DNA of 64,000 nt from Pseudomonas fluorescens. Lineage in GTDB: Bacteria > Pseudomonadota > Gammaproteobacteria > Pseudomonadales > Pseudomonadaceae. Below are positions 36,091-44,184 of this stretch, piece by piece. The position numbers were made by a program, and so were the translations under genes. The DNA is taken from positions 564,095-628,094 of the forward strand of contig NZ_MRST01000026.1 in the NCBI RefSeq assembly GCF_001902145.1. Reading direction: 5' to 3'. Below the pieces are notes generated by a model. That model was given only the letters and a program-made list of their open reading frames with translations, ran no database searches and was not told the origin of the DNA. Each line of letters begins with the position of its first letter. Position 1 is the first letter of the stretch.

Positions 36091-36495
36091 TCAAACAGCC
36101 CGTCTATGGCGTTCGCGCAGCTCTTCACGTTCTTTGGCTTCGATACATAAGGTGGCGGTGGGACGCAGCAGCAGGCGTTGCAGGCCGATGGGTTCGCCGG
36201 TTTCACGGCACCAGCCGTATTCGCCACGGGCCAGCATTTCCAGGGCGTCGTCGATCTTGTCCAACAGCTTCTTTTCACGCTCCAGCAGGCGCAGTTGCCA
36301 TTGGCGTTGCTCTTCGGCACTGCCGATATCCGCCAGGTCGCTGTTGGTTTCCTGCTCGCGCAGCGCCTGGAACTGCGCGTCGATACGGGCTTGCAGGTCA
36401 TCGCGCTGAGCCAGCAACAGTTCGCGGAAGAAGCGCTGCTGGGCCTCATTCATGTAGTCGGCCGCTGGTTGGGCCAAAAGATCGTGTTCGGTCAT
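36091..36495 (-). CDS. dksA2: DksA2, zinc-independent DksA paralogue
   Basis: 134 residues from ATG 36495. The coiled-coil with the conserved acidic tip (NSDLADIGSAEEQ) and the C-terminal globule match DksA. Instead of the four-cysteine zinc finger only two cysteines remain (YGWCRETGEPIG and TLCIEAKE), which is the defining mark of DksA2. It binds RNA polymerase with ppGpp and replaces DksA when zinc is scarce (P. aeruginosa PA5536). A perfect Zur-type palindrome lies 33 bases upstream of the start. Confidence 0.95.
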   Translation of the reverse strand: MTEHDLLAQPAADYMNEAQQRFFRELLLAQRDDLQARIDAQFQALREQETNSDLADIGSAEEQRQWQLRLLEREKKLLDKIDDALEMLARGEYGWCRETGEPIGLQRLLLRPTATLCIEAKEREELRERHRRAV

Positions 36496-36527
36496 GGAAG
36501 CGGTTCGCGGGTCGGGCTGTGCATTTA

Positions 36528-36542
36528 TGTTATAGTATAACA
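36528..36542. promoter_or_regulatory. Zur box, dksA2 / small secreted protein promoters
   Basis: TGTTATAGTATAACA is a perfect palindrome around one base and matches the Pseudomonas Zur operator (GTTATA-N-TATAAC). It lies between divergent dksA2 and the small secreted-protein gene and can repress both when zinc is plentiful. Confidence 0.9.
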
Positions 36543-36587
36543 ATACAAATAAGCCAATCCCTCTTGCTCGCCGCGACGAAGGGCGCA

Positions 36588-36989
36588 ATGCTGGGTCACC
36601 TGCCTATGTTGAGAACCTTGATGAAATACCTTCTGTGCGCGCTGCTATTGGCAGTCGCCGGGCCTGCCTGCGCCCAGGCACCCAGCCTGTTGGCCAACTG
36701 CACACGCAGCGCCAACCTGCTGGCTTGTGTGGACCCATTGGGCAATGCCTATAGCGTGGCGACCGTAGGCAGCACCACGTACCTGCGTGGTTTCGAAGTG
36801 ATCGGCAAACGCTATTGGGCGCAGACCAACAGCCGGTATGGGCAACTGACGTTTTTTACCGGGCTGGCATCGGATGGCGAGGCGTGGGTCGGCTACACGC
36901 GGCGCGTGGGCTGGACCACCATCAACCGGTTTTCCAGCTCGGGTGGCGCCAGCGCCAAGTTCACCTGTAGCCGAATGAGCGGCTGTTAG
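36588..36989 (+). CDS. Small secreted protein of the Zur-linked island
   Basis: ATG 36588 has AAGGG 4 bases upstream; ATG 36606 and 36621 are also possible. From ATG 36621 the N-terminus is a classical signal peptide (MKYLLCALLLAVAGPACAQA). The mature part is about 100 residues, with four cysteines (ANCTRSANLLAC near the start, FTCSRMSGC at the end) that could form two disulfides, and many Gly, Ser, Thr and Tyr. I do not recognise the family. Sharing a Zur box with dksA2 and lying in the PA5537 position suggests a role in zinc starvation. It overlaps the amidase gene by 4 bases tail to tail. Confidence 0.75.
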   Translation: MLGHLPMLRTLMKYLLCALLLAVAGPACAQAPSLLANCTRSANLLACVDPLGNAYSVATVGSTTYLRGFEVIGKRYWAQTNSRYGQLTFFTGLASDGEAWVGYTRRVGWTTINRFSSSGGASAKFTCSRMSGC

Positions 36990-38197
36990 ACCTGGCTGTT
37001 TTTCTGCGCCTGCACCCAGGCCATGTAGCTGTTCATGGGCGGGTTCTTCTGGAAGTAACGTTTCAGACCTTCGAAAAGGCCATCCGCCACCGCCTGCTGA
37101 TGACGCGCCGTGACAAGCCGCTGGGCGTCGCGAGCGTTGGAAATGAACCCCGTCTCCACCAGGATCGAAGGTACGTCCGGTGACTTGAGCACGGCGAACC
37201 CGGCCTGCTCCACACGTTTCTGATGCAGGCTGGTGATGTTTTGCAGGCTGCCCAATACCGAGCTGCCCAGTTGCAGGCTGGACGCGATGGTCGCATTCAT
37301 CGACATGTCGAGAATAACCCCAGCCAGCATTGGGTCCTTGTCCTTCAAATTGAGCAAGGTAGTGGCGCCCAGCAAGTCGGCGCCATTTTCGCGCTGGGCC
37401 ATGAAACGTGCCGTAGCCGAAGTGGCGCCCCCTTCCGACAACGCATACACCGAGGCGCCCGACGCGGTCAGCCGTGGCGCGGCGTCGGCATGTACCGAAA
37501 TAAACATATCGGCCTTGTGCTGACGGGCGATGTCCACGCGCTTGCGCAGCGGCACGAAGAAGTCGTCGTTGCGCACCAGTTTTACGTCAAAACCCTTTTC
37601 GCGCTTCAAGCGTTTAGCCAACAACTGGGCAATCGACAGCACCACATCTTTTTCGCGCTGGCCCTTGGAGCCAATGGCACCTGGGTCTTTGCCGCCATGG
37701 CCGGGGTCGACCACCACGATGATGTCGCGCTTGGGATGCGCCTTGTCTACCGGCGTTACCAAGGGTGCCGGCTCAGCGGCGATTTGACGGGGCGCACGGG
37801 TCGCGTTGGTCAGGTCCAACACCAGGCGATGGCCTTGGCCATCCTGGGGCGGCAGCACGAAGCTGTTGAGCTGCATGGGCTCGACCAGGTCCAGCACGAT
37901 GCGCGTATCACGCTTGCCGAAATGCCCGGAACGGATCGAGGTAATCCCACTGTTCTTCAACGCCAATTGGGAAAAGTCGCCGCTGAGCCCGGCGCCACTC
38001 AAGTCGATAATCAAGCGGTCCGGTGAGGTCAGGGAAAAGGTCTTGTATTGCACCGGGCCGCTGAGGTCGAACACCAGGCGCAGCTTGTCGTTTGAGCGCC
38101 ACAGGCGTGCATTGCGAATCTGCGTGGCGTAAGCCCCCAAAGGCAAGGCGAACAAGGGTCTGACCAGCAGCAGGTTGAGGAGCTGACGTCGGTGCAT
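36986..38197 (-). CDS. amiA: N-acetylmuramoyl-L-alanine amidase (AmiA/AmiC type)
   Basis: A 403-residue periplasmic amidase. The N-terminus (MHRRQLLNLLLVRPLFALPLGAYA) has a twin-arginine form. An AMIN domain follows (LWRSNDKLRLVFDLSGPVQYKTF, about 30-125), then the Amidase_3 zinc enzyme with VVVDPGHGGKDPGAIG, SVHADA and VETGFISN as ligands and catalytic Glu. It cleaves the peptide from murein during cell separation. It corresponds to PA5538, a Zur-controlled paralogue of the housekeeping amidase. It is divergent from folE2 across a Zur box. Confidence 0.92.
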   Translation of the reverse strand: MHRRQLLNLLLVRPLFALPLGAYATQIRNARLWRSNDKLRLVFDLSGPVQYKTFSLTSPDRLIIDLSGAGLSGDFSQLALKNSGITSIRSGHFGKRDTRIVLDLVEPMQLNSFVLPPQDGQGHRLVLDLTNATRAPRQIAAEPAPLVTPVDKAHPKRDIIVVVDPGHGGKDPGAIGSKGQREKDVVLSIAQLLAKRLKREKGFDVKLVRNDDFFVPLRKRVDIARQHKADMFISVHADAAPRLTASGASVYALSEGGATSATARFMAQRENGADLLGATTLLNLKDKDPMLAGVILDMSMNATIASSLQLGSSVLGSLQNITSLHQKRVEQAGFAVLKSPDVPSILVETGFISNARDAQRLVTARHQQAVADGLFEGLKRYFQKNPPMNSYMAWVQAQKNSQV

Positions 38198-38279
38198 GGC
38201 ATATACCGCAGATAAAGGAGCGTCCCTACTCGATATGACTGAACAAAGGCTGGAGCAGAAAATTCATCGTGGCTTGTAT

Positions 38280-38294
38280 TGTTATACTATAACA
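38280..38294. promoter_or_regulatory. Zur box, amiA / folE2 promoters
   Basis: TGTTATACTATAACA is a perfect palindrome around its centre and identical in form to the one at 36528. It lies 32 bases before folE2 and 83 bases before amiA, in the divergent promoter region. Confidence 0.9.
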
Positions 38295-38325
38295 TGTCGA
38301 ATTATTTCCAACGATGGACCTGCTT

Positions 38326-39216
38326 ATGAATGCGCTGACTCTGCCGGACATTGCCGCGCAGGCTTCACGCCAAGCCTTGCCACTCGACTGGGTGGGGATG
38401 TGCGGCATCGCCTTGCCGATCCTGATTGACGCTCAACACCTGGCCGCCACCGCTGACGCGGGCGTAAGCCTCGACGACGGCACGGCCCGTGGCATTCATA
38501 TGTCACGCCTGTACCTGGCTCTGGAAATGCTCGATCAACAGCCGCTGACATCTGCACTGCTGCGTAATGTACTGCAGCGTTTTCTCGACACACATGAAGG
38601 TTTATCTAAGAACGCTTACCTGCGCATCCACACCCAGTTGCTGCTTAAACGCCCTGCCCTGGTCAGCCCATTAGCCGGCTGGAAGAGCTACCCGGTGAGC
38701 ATCGAAGCGCGTCTGGAAAACCAGATGTTCCACGTGGAACTAAAAATTGACGTTACTTATTCCTCAACCTGCCCTTGCTCCGCCGCCCTCGCCAGGCAGT
38801 TGATTCAGCAGCAATTTGTGGATGATTTCGCCAACACGCCGTTGCACCACGAAGCGGTGCTGGCCTGGCTCGGCAGTGCCAACGGCATCGTCGCCACACC
38901 CCATAGCCAACGCAGCAGCGCGCAGTTGCACGTTCATCTGCAAGGTACTGACCTGCCGATAGTCGACTTGATCAACGCTGCCGAAGCCGCGCTCGGAACC
39001 GCCGTACAAACCGCGGTGAAACGCGCAGACGAACAAGCCTTCGCCCTGGCCAACGGGCAGAACCTGATGTTCTGCGAAGACGCCGCTCGCCGCCTCAACC
39101 TCGCCTTGAAACGCTCGGATGCCGTCAAAGCCTTCCACCTCAAAGTGATCCACGCCGAAAGCCTGCACGCGCACGATGCCGTGGCTGAAAGCCGCTGGAC
39201 GAGAGTTTCTGCATGA
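38326..39216 (+). CDS. folE2: GTP cyclohydrolase FolE2 (zinc-independent)
   Basis: ATG 38326 (MNALTLPDIAAQASRQ) is chosen over ATG 38314, which lacks a ribosome site; it gives 296 residues. The type IB cyclohydrolase signature is present, including STCPCSAALARQ near residue 147 with the catalytic cysteine, and AHDAVAES at the C-terminus. It makes dihydroneopterin triphosphate from GTP for folate when the zinc enzyme FolE is impaired. It is the first gene of a tight operon with a metal ABC transporter, a gamma carbonic anhydrase and pyrC2, downstream of a Zur box. Confidence 0.96.
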   Translation: MNALTLPDIAAQASRQALPLDWVGMCGIALPILIDAQHLAATADAGVSLDDGTARGIHMSRLYLALEMLDQQPLTSALLRNVLQRFLDTHEGLSKNAYLRIHTQLLLKRPALVSPLAGWKSYPVSIEARLENQMFHVELKIDVTYSSTCPCSAALARQLIQQQFVDDFANTPLHHEAVLAWLGSANGIVATPHSQRSSAQLHVHLQGTDLPIVDLINAAEAALGTAVQTAVKRADEQAFALANGQNLMFCEDAARRLNLALKRSDAVKAFHLKVIHAESLHAHDAVAESRWTRVSA

Positions 39217-39881
39217 TCACCTGCAACGCGTTGCGCTGGGGTGCCCCCGGGCAACCGCTCACTCCGGCACTGGATTTAACCCTGGAAAAGGGCAGCCTCA
39301 CCGGCATCATCGGCGCCAACGGCACGGGCAAGAGCAGCCTGCTCAAAGTCATCGCCGGCCTGCAAAAGCCGCTGGTAGGAAAAGTCATTGTGGATGTTCC
39401 ACGCCGTGGCGGCCTGGCCTTCCTACCCCAGCAGCAACACTTGGACCGCCAGTTCCCCATCCGCTTGCAAGAACTGGTGGCTGCAGGTTTTTGGGGCACC
39501 CAACACACTTCACAACAACGCAGCCAACGCCTGCAAGCGGTACTCGAAGACTGGTGCCTGACTGGCTTGGAACACCGACCGTTGATGGCATTGTCCGGCG
39601 GCGAATTGCAGCGCGCCCTGCTTGCACGCATGAGCCTGGCCGACGCACCCATCCTGCTGCTCGACGAACCTCACGCAGCTCTCGATGAGGACGGTCAGGC
39701 GCTGTGCTGGAAACACATCCATGCCTGGCACGGCGAAGGCCGCACCCTGGTGATCGTCTGCCATGACCTGGCCGCCGTGCGCCACCACACCCAGCATGTA
39801 CTGCAGATCAAAAACACCGGCTGCGTATTCGGCCCCAGCAAAGAGCTGATCCGCCCGCAACCGCAGATGCAGGTGGCCTGA
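39213..39881 (+). CDS. Metal ABC transporter ATP-binding protein
   Basis: 222 residues, starting in the ATGA overlap with folE2. Walker A GANGTGKSSLLKVIAG, signature LSGGELQRALLARM, Walker B ILLLDEPHAALDE and the switch HDLAAVR are intact. It resembles ATPases of zinc/manganese (ZnuC/MntB-type) importers. It is not the znuABC operon itself, which in Pseudomonas is accompanied by zur; this is a second system tied to zinc starvation by position. Confidence 0.9.
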   Translation: MITCNALRWGAPGQPLTPALDLTLEKGSLTGIIGANGTGKSSLLKVIAGLQKPLVGKVIVDVPRRGGLAFLPQQQHLDRQFPIRLQELVAAGFWGTQHTSQQRSQRLQAVLEDWCLTGLEHRPLMALSGGELQRALLARMSLADAPILLLDEPHAALDEDGQALCWKHIHAWHGEGRTLVIVCHDLAAVRHHTQHVLQIKNTGCVFGPSKELIRPQPQMQVA

Positions 39882-40748
39882 ATGCACTTCACTGCCCACT
39901 TATGGATGCCATTTCATGAGTTCGTCTTTATGCGCCGCGCACTCATTGGCGGCTTGGTACTGGCTTGCAGCACCGCGCCGCTAGGTGTGTTTTTGATCCT
40001 GCGGCGCATGAGCCTGATCGGTGATGCGGTGGCCCACGGCATCCTGCCCGGCGCCGCCCTGGGTTTCTGGTTCGCTGGGCTGAGCCTGCCCGCGCTGACC
40101 CTCGGCGGCCTGGGTGCAGGCCTGAGCATGGCCGGCCTGGCCGCGTGGATCACCCGCCGCACCGGCCTGCGCGAAGACGCCAGCCTCGCCGCCATCTACC
40201 CCATCTCTCTGGCCGCCGGCGTGCTGATCCTGGGCCTTGCCGGCAAGCGCCTGGACCTGCTGCACCTGCTGTTCGGCTCCGCCCTGGCCGTGGATCAAAC
40301 CACCCTGACCGGCATGCTCTGGGTCTCGGGTTTCAGCCTGATCGCCATGGTCCTGATCTACAAACCGCTGCTGCTGGACACCCTCGACCCGCTGTTCCTG
40401 CAAACCGTCAGCCGCCTCGGCCCCCTCGCCCATGGCATGTTCCTGACCCTGGTGGTGCTGAACCTGGTGATTGGTTTCCAGGCCATCGGCGCGTTGATGG
40501 TGGTTGGCTTGATGATGTTGCCGGCCATCGCCTCACGCTTCTGGAGCCGACGCTTGCCAGTGTTGATCGCGGTATCGGCGCTGCTGGGATGCCTGTCGGT
40601 GTGGTTGGGCCTGCTGCTGTCGTTCTACTACTCACTGCCCAGCGGCCCGGCGATCGTGCTGGTGGCGGGCGCTGGGTATTTGTTGTCCGTGGTGTTCGGT
40701 CCGGTGCACGGTTTGTTGCGCCGCCCGCCTTTGCTCACATCCCAATGA
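39882..40748 (+). CDS. Metal ABC transporter permease (ZnuB family)
   Basis: A 288-residue membrane protein whose ATG directly follows the ATPase stop. The family is clear from the first segment and loop MRRALIGGLVLACSTAPLGVFLILRRMSLIGDAVAHGILPGAALGF and from IGFQAIGALMVVGLMMLPAIASRFWSRRLPVLIAVS, as in ZnuB/MntC-type permeases with eight or nine membrane helices. Confidence 0.92.
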   Translation: MHFTAHLWMPFHEFVFMRRALIGGLVLACSTAPLGVFLILRRMSLIGDAVAHGILPGAALGFWFAGLSLPALTLGGLGAGLSMAGLAAWITRRTGLREDASLAAIYPISLAAGVLILGLAGKRLDLLHLLFGSALAVDQTTLTGMLWVSGFSLIAMVLIYKPLLLDTLDPLFLQTVSRLGPLAHGMFLTLVVLNLVIGFQAIGALMVVGLMMLPAIASRFWSRRLPVLIAVSALLGCLSVWLGLLLSFYYSLPSGPAIVLVAGAGYLLSVVFGPVHGLLRRPPLLTSQ

Positions 40749-40759
40749 GGTGTTTCCCG

Positions 40760-41638
40760 ATGCGCGCTCTACTCGTGCTGTTCAGTCTGCTGCTGCCGCT
40801 TTCGATGGCCCACGCCGCCGACAAACTCCAAGTGGTCACCAGCTTCAGTATTCTCGACGACATCACCCACCAGATCGGTGGCGAGCATATCCAGATCAGC
40901 AACATGGTCGGCCCGGACGCCGACGCCCATACCTATGAACCCACGCCGGATGACGCCAAGGCACTGCTCAAGGCCAAGGTGATCATCAAGAACGGCCTCG
41001 GTTTCGAACCGTGGCTGGACCGCCTGGTTACCAGCACCGAAACCAAGGCAACGGTGGTCACCGCCAGCAAAGGCGTGATTTCCCACACCATGGACGAGGA
41101 TGGCGAAACCATTCCCGACCCGCACGCCTGGCACAACCTGGCCAACGCCGAAATTTATGTGAGCAATATCACCAAGGCGCTGGTAGCCGCCGACCCTGCC
41201 AACAAGGCCGCCTACCTGAGCAACAGCCAGGCCTACCTCAAGCAAATCCATAGACTGCTGGGCGAGGCCAAGGCCAAGTTCGGCGCCCTGCCACCGGGTA
41301 ACCGCCGCATCGTCACCTCCCATGACGCCTTCGGTTACCTGGGCCAGGCTTATGGCATCCAGTTCCTCGCGCCCCAGGGCTTGTCCACCGAACGTGACCC
41401 TTCGGCTGCTGAAGTCGCTGCGCTGATCACCCAGATTCGCAAGGACAAGGTCAAAGCCGTGTTCATGGAAAACATCAAGGACTCACGCCTGCTCAAGCAG
41501 ATCGCAGATGAAAGCGGCGCACAGATCGGCGGCACGCTGTACTCAGACGCTCTCGCCGCAGAAGGCCCGGCCAGCACCTTTATCGGGCTGTTCGAATACA
41601 ACCTCAACACCCTGTGCGCCGCACTGAGCCAGCCATGA
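40760..41638 (+). CDS. Zinc-type ABC transporter substrate-binding protein
   Basis: ATG 40760 (GAGG about 9 bases upstream) is preferred over ATG 40745, which overlaps the permease stop. The 292-residue protein starts with a signal peptide (MRALLVLFSLLLPLSMAHAA) and belongs to the cluster A-I metal-binding proteins. Likely ligands are His in DAHTYEP, His in PDPHAWHN, Glu in FMENIKD and Asp in LYSDAL. The His-rich loop of ZnuA is absent or very short (HTMDEDGE). The metal is inferred as zinc from the Zur context; manganese cannot be excluded by sequence. Confidence 0.9.
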   Translation: MRALLVLFSLLLPLSMAHAADKLQVVTSFSILDDITHQIGGEHIQISNMVGPDADAHTYEPTPDDAKALLKAKVIIKNGLGFEPWLDRLVTSTETKATVVTASKGVISHTMDEDGETIPDPHAWHNLANAEIYVSNITKALVAADPANKAAYLSNSQAYLKQIHRLLGEAKAKFGALPPGNRRIVTSHDAFGYLGQAYGIQFLAPQGLSTERDPSAAEVAALITQIRKDKVKAVFMENIKDSRLLKQIADESGAQIGGTLYSDALAAEGPASTFIGLFEYNLNTLCAALSQP

Positions 41639-42195
41639 TCCGCAAAAATCCTTCGGGCGATCTACCGGTGATCGCCGAATCGGCCTACGTCGACAAGACC
41701 GCCATCATCTGCGGCAAAGTCATCATCGGCGAGAACGTATTCGTCGGCCCCTACGCCGTGATCCGCGCCGACGAAGTGGATGCCAGCGGCGCCATGGACC
41801 CGATCACCATCGGCGCCAACTCCAACATCCAGGACGGCGTGGTCATCCACTCCAAATCCGGCGCAGCGGTGACCATCGGCGAATTCACCTCCATCGCTCA
41901 TCGCTCCATCGTCCATGGCCCCTGCACGGTGGGCGACCGCGTGTTTATTGGCTTCAACAGCGTGCTGTTCAATTGCGCCGTGGGCGATGGGTGCGTGGTG
42001 CGCCACAACTCGGTGGTCGACGGCCGCGACCTGCCCGCCGCCTTCTACGTACCCTCCACGACGCGCATCGGCCCCAACACCGACTTGTCGCAGTTCCCAC
42101 CGGTGAGTGTCAGCGCCTCGGAGTTTTCCGAAGACGTGGCACGCACCAACGTCGACCTGGTACGCGGCTACAAAGCCCTGCAAAACGAGTTCTGA
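41635..42195 (+). CDS. Gamma-class carbonic anhydrase family protein
   Basis: 186 residues from ATG 41635, overlapping the previous stop in ATGA. It is a left-handed beta-helix with hexapeptide repeats (IICGKVIIGENVFVGPYAVIRAD), with possible metal histidines in VVIHSKSG and IAHRSIVHG. The family is carbonic-anhydrase-like, though activity varies between members. It matches PA5540. A paralogue in a zinc-starvation operon suggests a stand-in enzyme using iron or cobalt, or simply higher dose; this is inference. Confidence 0.88.
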   Translation: MIRKNPSGDLPVIAESAYVDKTAIICGKVIIGENVFVGPYAVIRADEVDASGAMDPITIGANSNIQDGVVIHSKSGAAVTIGEFTSIAHRSIVHGPCTVGDRVFIGFNSVLFNCAVGDGCVVRHNSVVDGRDLPAAFYVPSTTRIGPNTDLSQFPPVSVSASEFSEDVARTNVDLVRGYKALQNEF

Positions 42196-42198
42196 ACC

Positions 42199-43536
42199 AT
42201 GAGCCGCCTGCTGATCCGCAACGCCCGCCTGGTCAACGAGGGCCAGGTATTCGACGCCGATGTACTGGTCGCCAATGGTCGTATCGAGAAGATTGCCGCC
42301 AGCATTCAAGGCGATAACGAACCGGTGGAAATCGATGCCAACGGCCAGTGGCTGCTGCCAGGGATGATCGACGACCAGGTGCATTTTCGCGAACCCGGCG
42401 CGCCTGAAAAAGGCAGCTTCTACAGCGAATCTCGCGCGGCGGTGGCCGGCGGTATCACCAGCTTCATGGACATGCCCAACACCCAACCGGCCACCCTGAA
42501 CCTGGAAGCCCTGGCCGATAAAAAGCGCCGTGCCGCGCTGCACTCAGTGGCCAACTACGGCTTTCATTTTGGCGTGAGCAACGACAACCTCGACACTGTT
42601 GCCGCCCTCGACCCTCGTGAAGTGGCTGGAGTCAAAGTGTTCATGGGCGCTTCCACCGGCAATATGCTGGTGGACGACCCGCGCATTCTGGAGCGCCTGT
42701 TTGCCGAGGTGCCAACCGTTCTGCTCGCTCATTGCGAGCACACGCCCAGCATCCTGGCCAACGAGCAACGCCTGCGCGAGCGCTTCGGCGAGCATATCCC
42801 CGCCGTCGCTCATCCACTGATCCGTGATGCGCAGGCCTGTTATCGCTCGTCATCGTTTGCCGTGGAATTGGCCAAACGCCATGGCACTCGCCTGCATGTG
42901 TTGCACCTGACCAGCGCGCGCGAACTGGCGCTGTTCGAAGACAAGCCACTGGCCGAAAAGCACATCACTGCCGAGGTCTGCCTGCACCACTTGTTGTTCG
43001 ATGACTGCGATTACCACCGCCTCGGCCACCAGATCAAATGCAACCCGGCGATCAAGACCCGCGCCGACCGCGACGCGCTGCGCCTGGCGTTATTGAGTGA
43101 TCGTCTGGATGTGATTGGCACCGACCACGCGCCGCATACCTGGGCACAAAAACAGCAGGGCTATCGTGACGCACCCTCAGGCTTGCCCCTGGTGCAGCAT
43201 GCCCTGCCGGCGTTACTGGAGTTGGTGGCCGACGGGCATTTGCCCCTGACCACTCTGGTAGCCAAGACCAGCCACCGCGTGGCCGACCTGTTTGCCATTG
43301 CTGATCGCGGCTACTTGCGTGAAGGTTATTGGGCCGACCTGGTGCTGATCAAACCGGAGCCTTCCGGCAAGCCGGTCAACAGCCAACCCATTCTCGCCCG
43401 CTGCGGCTGGACACCCTTTGCAGAACGCAGCTTTCGCCACAGCGTGAGTACAACATTGGTCAGCGGCCACCTGGCCTGGCACAACGGCCAGGTGGTCAAC
43501 AGTTGCCAGGGCTTGCCCCTGCAGTTCGGGCGTTAG
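42199..43536 (+). CDS. pyrC2: Dihydroorotase paralogue PyrC2
   Basis: 445 residues, 3 bases after the gamma carbonic anhydrase. It has the amidohydrolase features VFMGASTGNMLVDD (with the bridging lysine in GVKVF), LLAHCEH, LHVLHLTSAREL and IGTDHAPHT. The first metal motif reads DDQVHFREPG: the usual HxH of dihydroorotases is QxH. The enzyme closes carbamoyl-aspartate to dihydroorotate in pyrimidine synthesis. The position matches PA5541 (pyrQ). Presence in the Zur island suggests it backs up the zinc-requiring PyrC. Its end overlaps the convergent DUF3617 gene by 4 bases. Confidence 0.93.
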   Translation: MSRLLIRNARLVNEGQVFDADVLVANGRIEKIAASIQGDNEPVEIDANGQWLLPGMIDDQVHFREPGAPEKGSFYSESRAAVAGGITSFMDMPNTQPATLNLEALADKKRRAALHSVANYGFHFGVSNDNLDTVAALDPREVAGVKVFMGASTGNMLVDDPRILERLFAEVPTVLLAHCEHTPSILANEQRLRERFGEHIPAVAHPLIRDAQACYRSSSFAVELAKRHGTRLHVLHLTSARELALFEDKPLAEKHITAEVCLHHLLFDDCDYHRLGHQIKCNPAIKTRADRDALRLALLSDRLDVIGTDHAPHTWAQKQQGYRDAPSGLPLVQHALPALLELVADGHLPLTTLVAKTSHRVADLFAIADRGYLREGYWADLVLIKPEPSGKPVNSQPILARCGWTPFAERSFRHSVSTTLVSGHLAWHNGQVVNSCQGLPLQFGR

Positions 43537-44054
43537 GCGCGGGGTTTGACCGTACCGCAATCGTTGCCCAGCCACTGGGCGTGGCTGTCCAGGCTACCCT
43601 TCTGCTGGATCCCGGTGGCATTGAAGGTACCGTTGACGCTGGTGGTGAATTCTTTCTGGCTCTGGAACGTTGCCACCCCAGTGCCCTGGGCTTTCGGGCA
43701 ACTGAAACGGAATTTCCACTGGTTGCCGCTCTTGTCGGTGACTTCCTGCTTGCAGCCCGATTGAGGGTCGGTCAGGGGGATCGAATCAGAGGCCACCTGG
43801 GCCGGGGTCAGGCACACCTGCACGCCTTTACCAGCCATGTTGATGCCTTGTTTTTCGAGCATGGCGCGCTGTTCAGGGGTCATCTGTTGCTTGAGTTGAC
43901 CGAGGATCAGCGACAAGTCCGGCAGGTCCTGGTTATCCACTTTCATATTGCTGGTGGTCAATTCCCACAAGCCCGGCGCCAGCATCTGCGCGTGCGCCGC
44001 CACAGGCAGCGACAAACCAACAACCATGGCCAAACCAAGCAGACGAGCATTCAT
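43533..44054 (-). CDS. DUF3617 periplasmic protein
   Basis: 173 residues with a signal peptide (MNARLLGLAMVVGLSLPVAAHAQ) and AGGAG before ATG 44054. The mature part (LAPGLWELTTSNMKVDNQDLPDLSLILGQLKQQM... VQVCLTPAQVASDSIPL) is the DUF3617 family. Three cysteines in the mature domain plus one at the end fit two disulfides. Its function is unknown; it is periplasmic by inference. Confidence 0.88.
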   Translation of the reverse strand: MNARLLGLAMVVGLSLPVAAHAQMLAPGLWELTTSNMKVDNQDLPDLSLILGQLKQQMTPEQRAMLEKQGINMAGKGVQVCLTPAQVASDSIPLTDPQSGCKQEVTDKSGNQWKFRFSCPKAQGTGVATFQSQKEFTTSVNGTFNATGIQQKGSLDSHAQWLGNDCGTVKPRA

Positions 44055-44184
44055 CGGGTAACTCCTGGGTAATTGTGGGCGTTAGACGTCGCAAAGCAGC
44101 CAGTGTTGCATGGCAAATAAAATAGCGACATTCACAGCCGTTCATGGTCTGTTACGCACTGGACTGCCCGGAGTTACGACGTTC

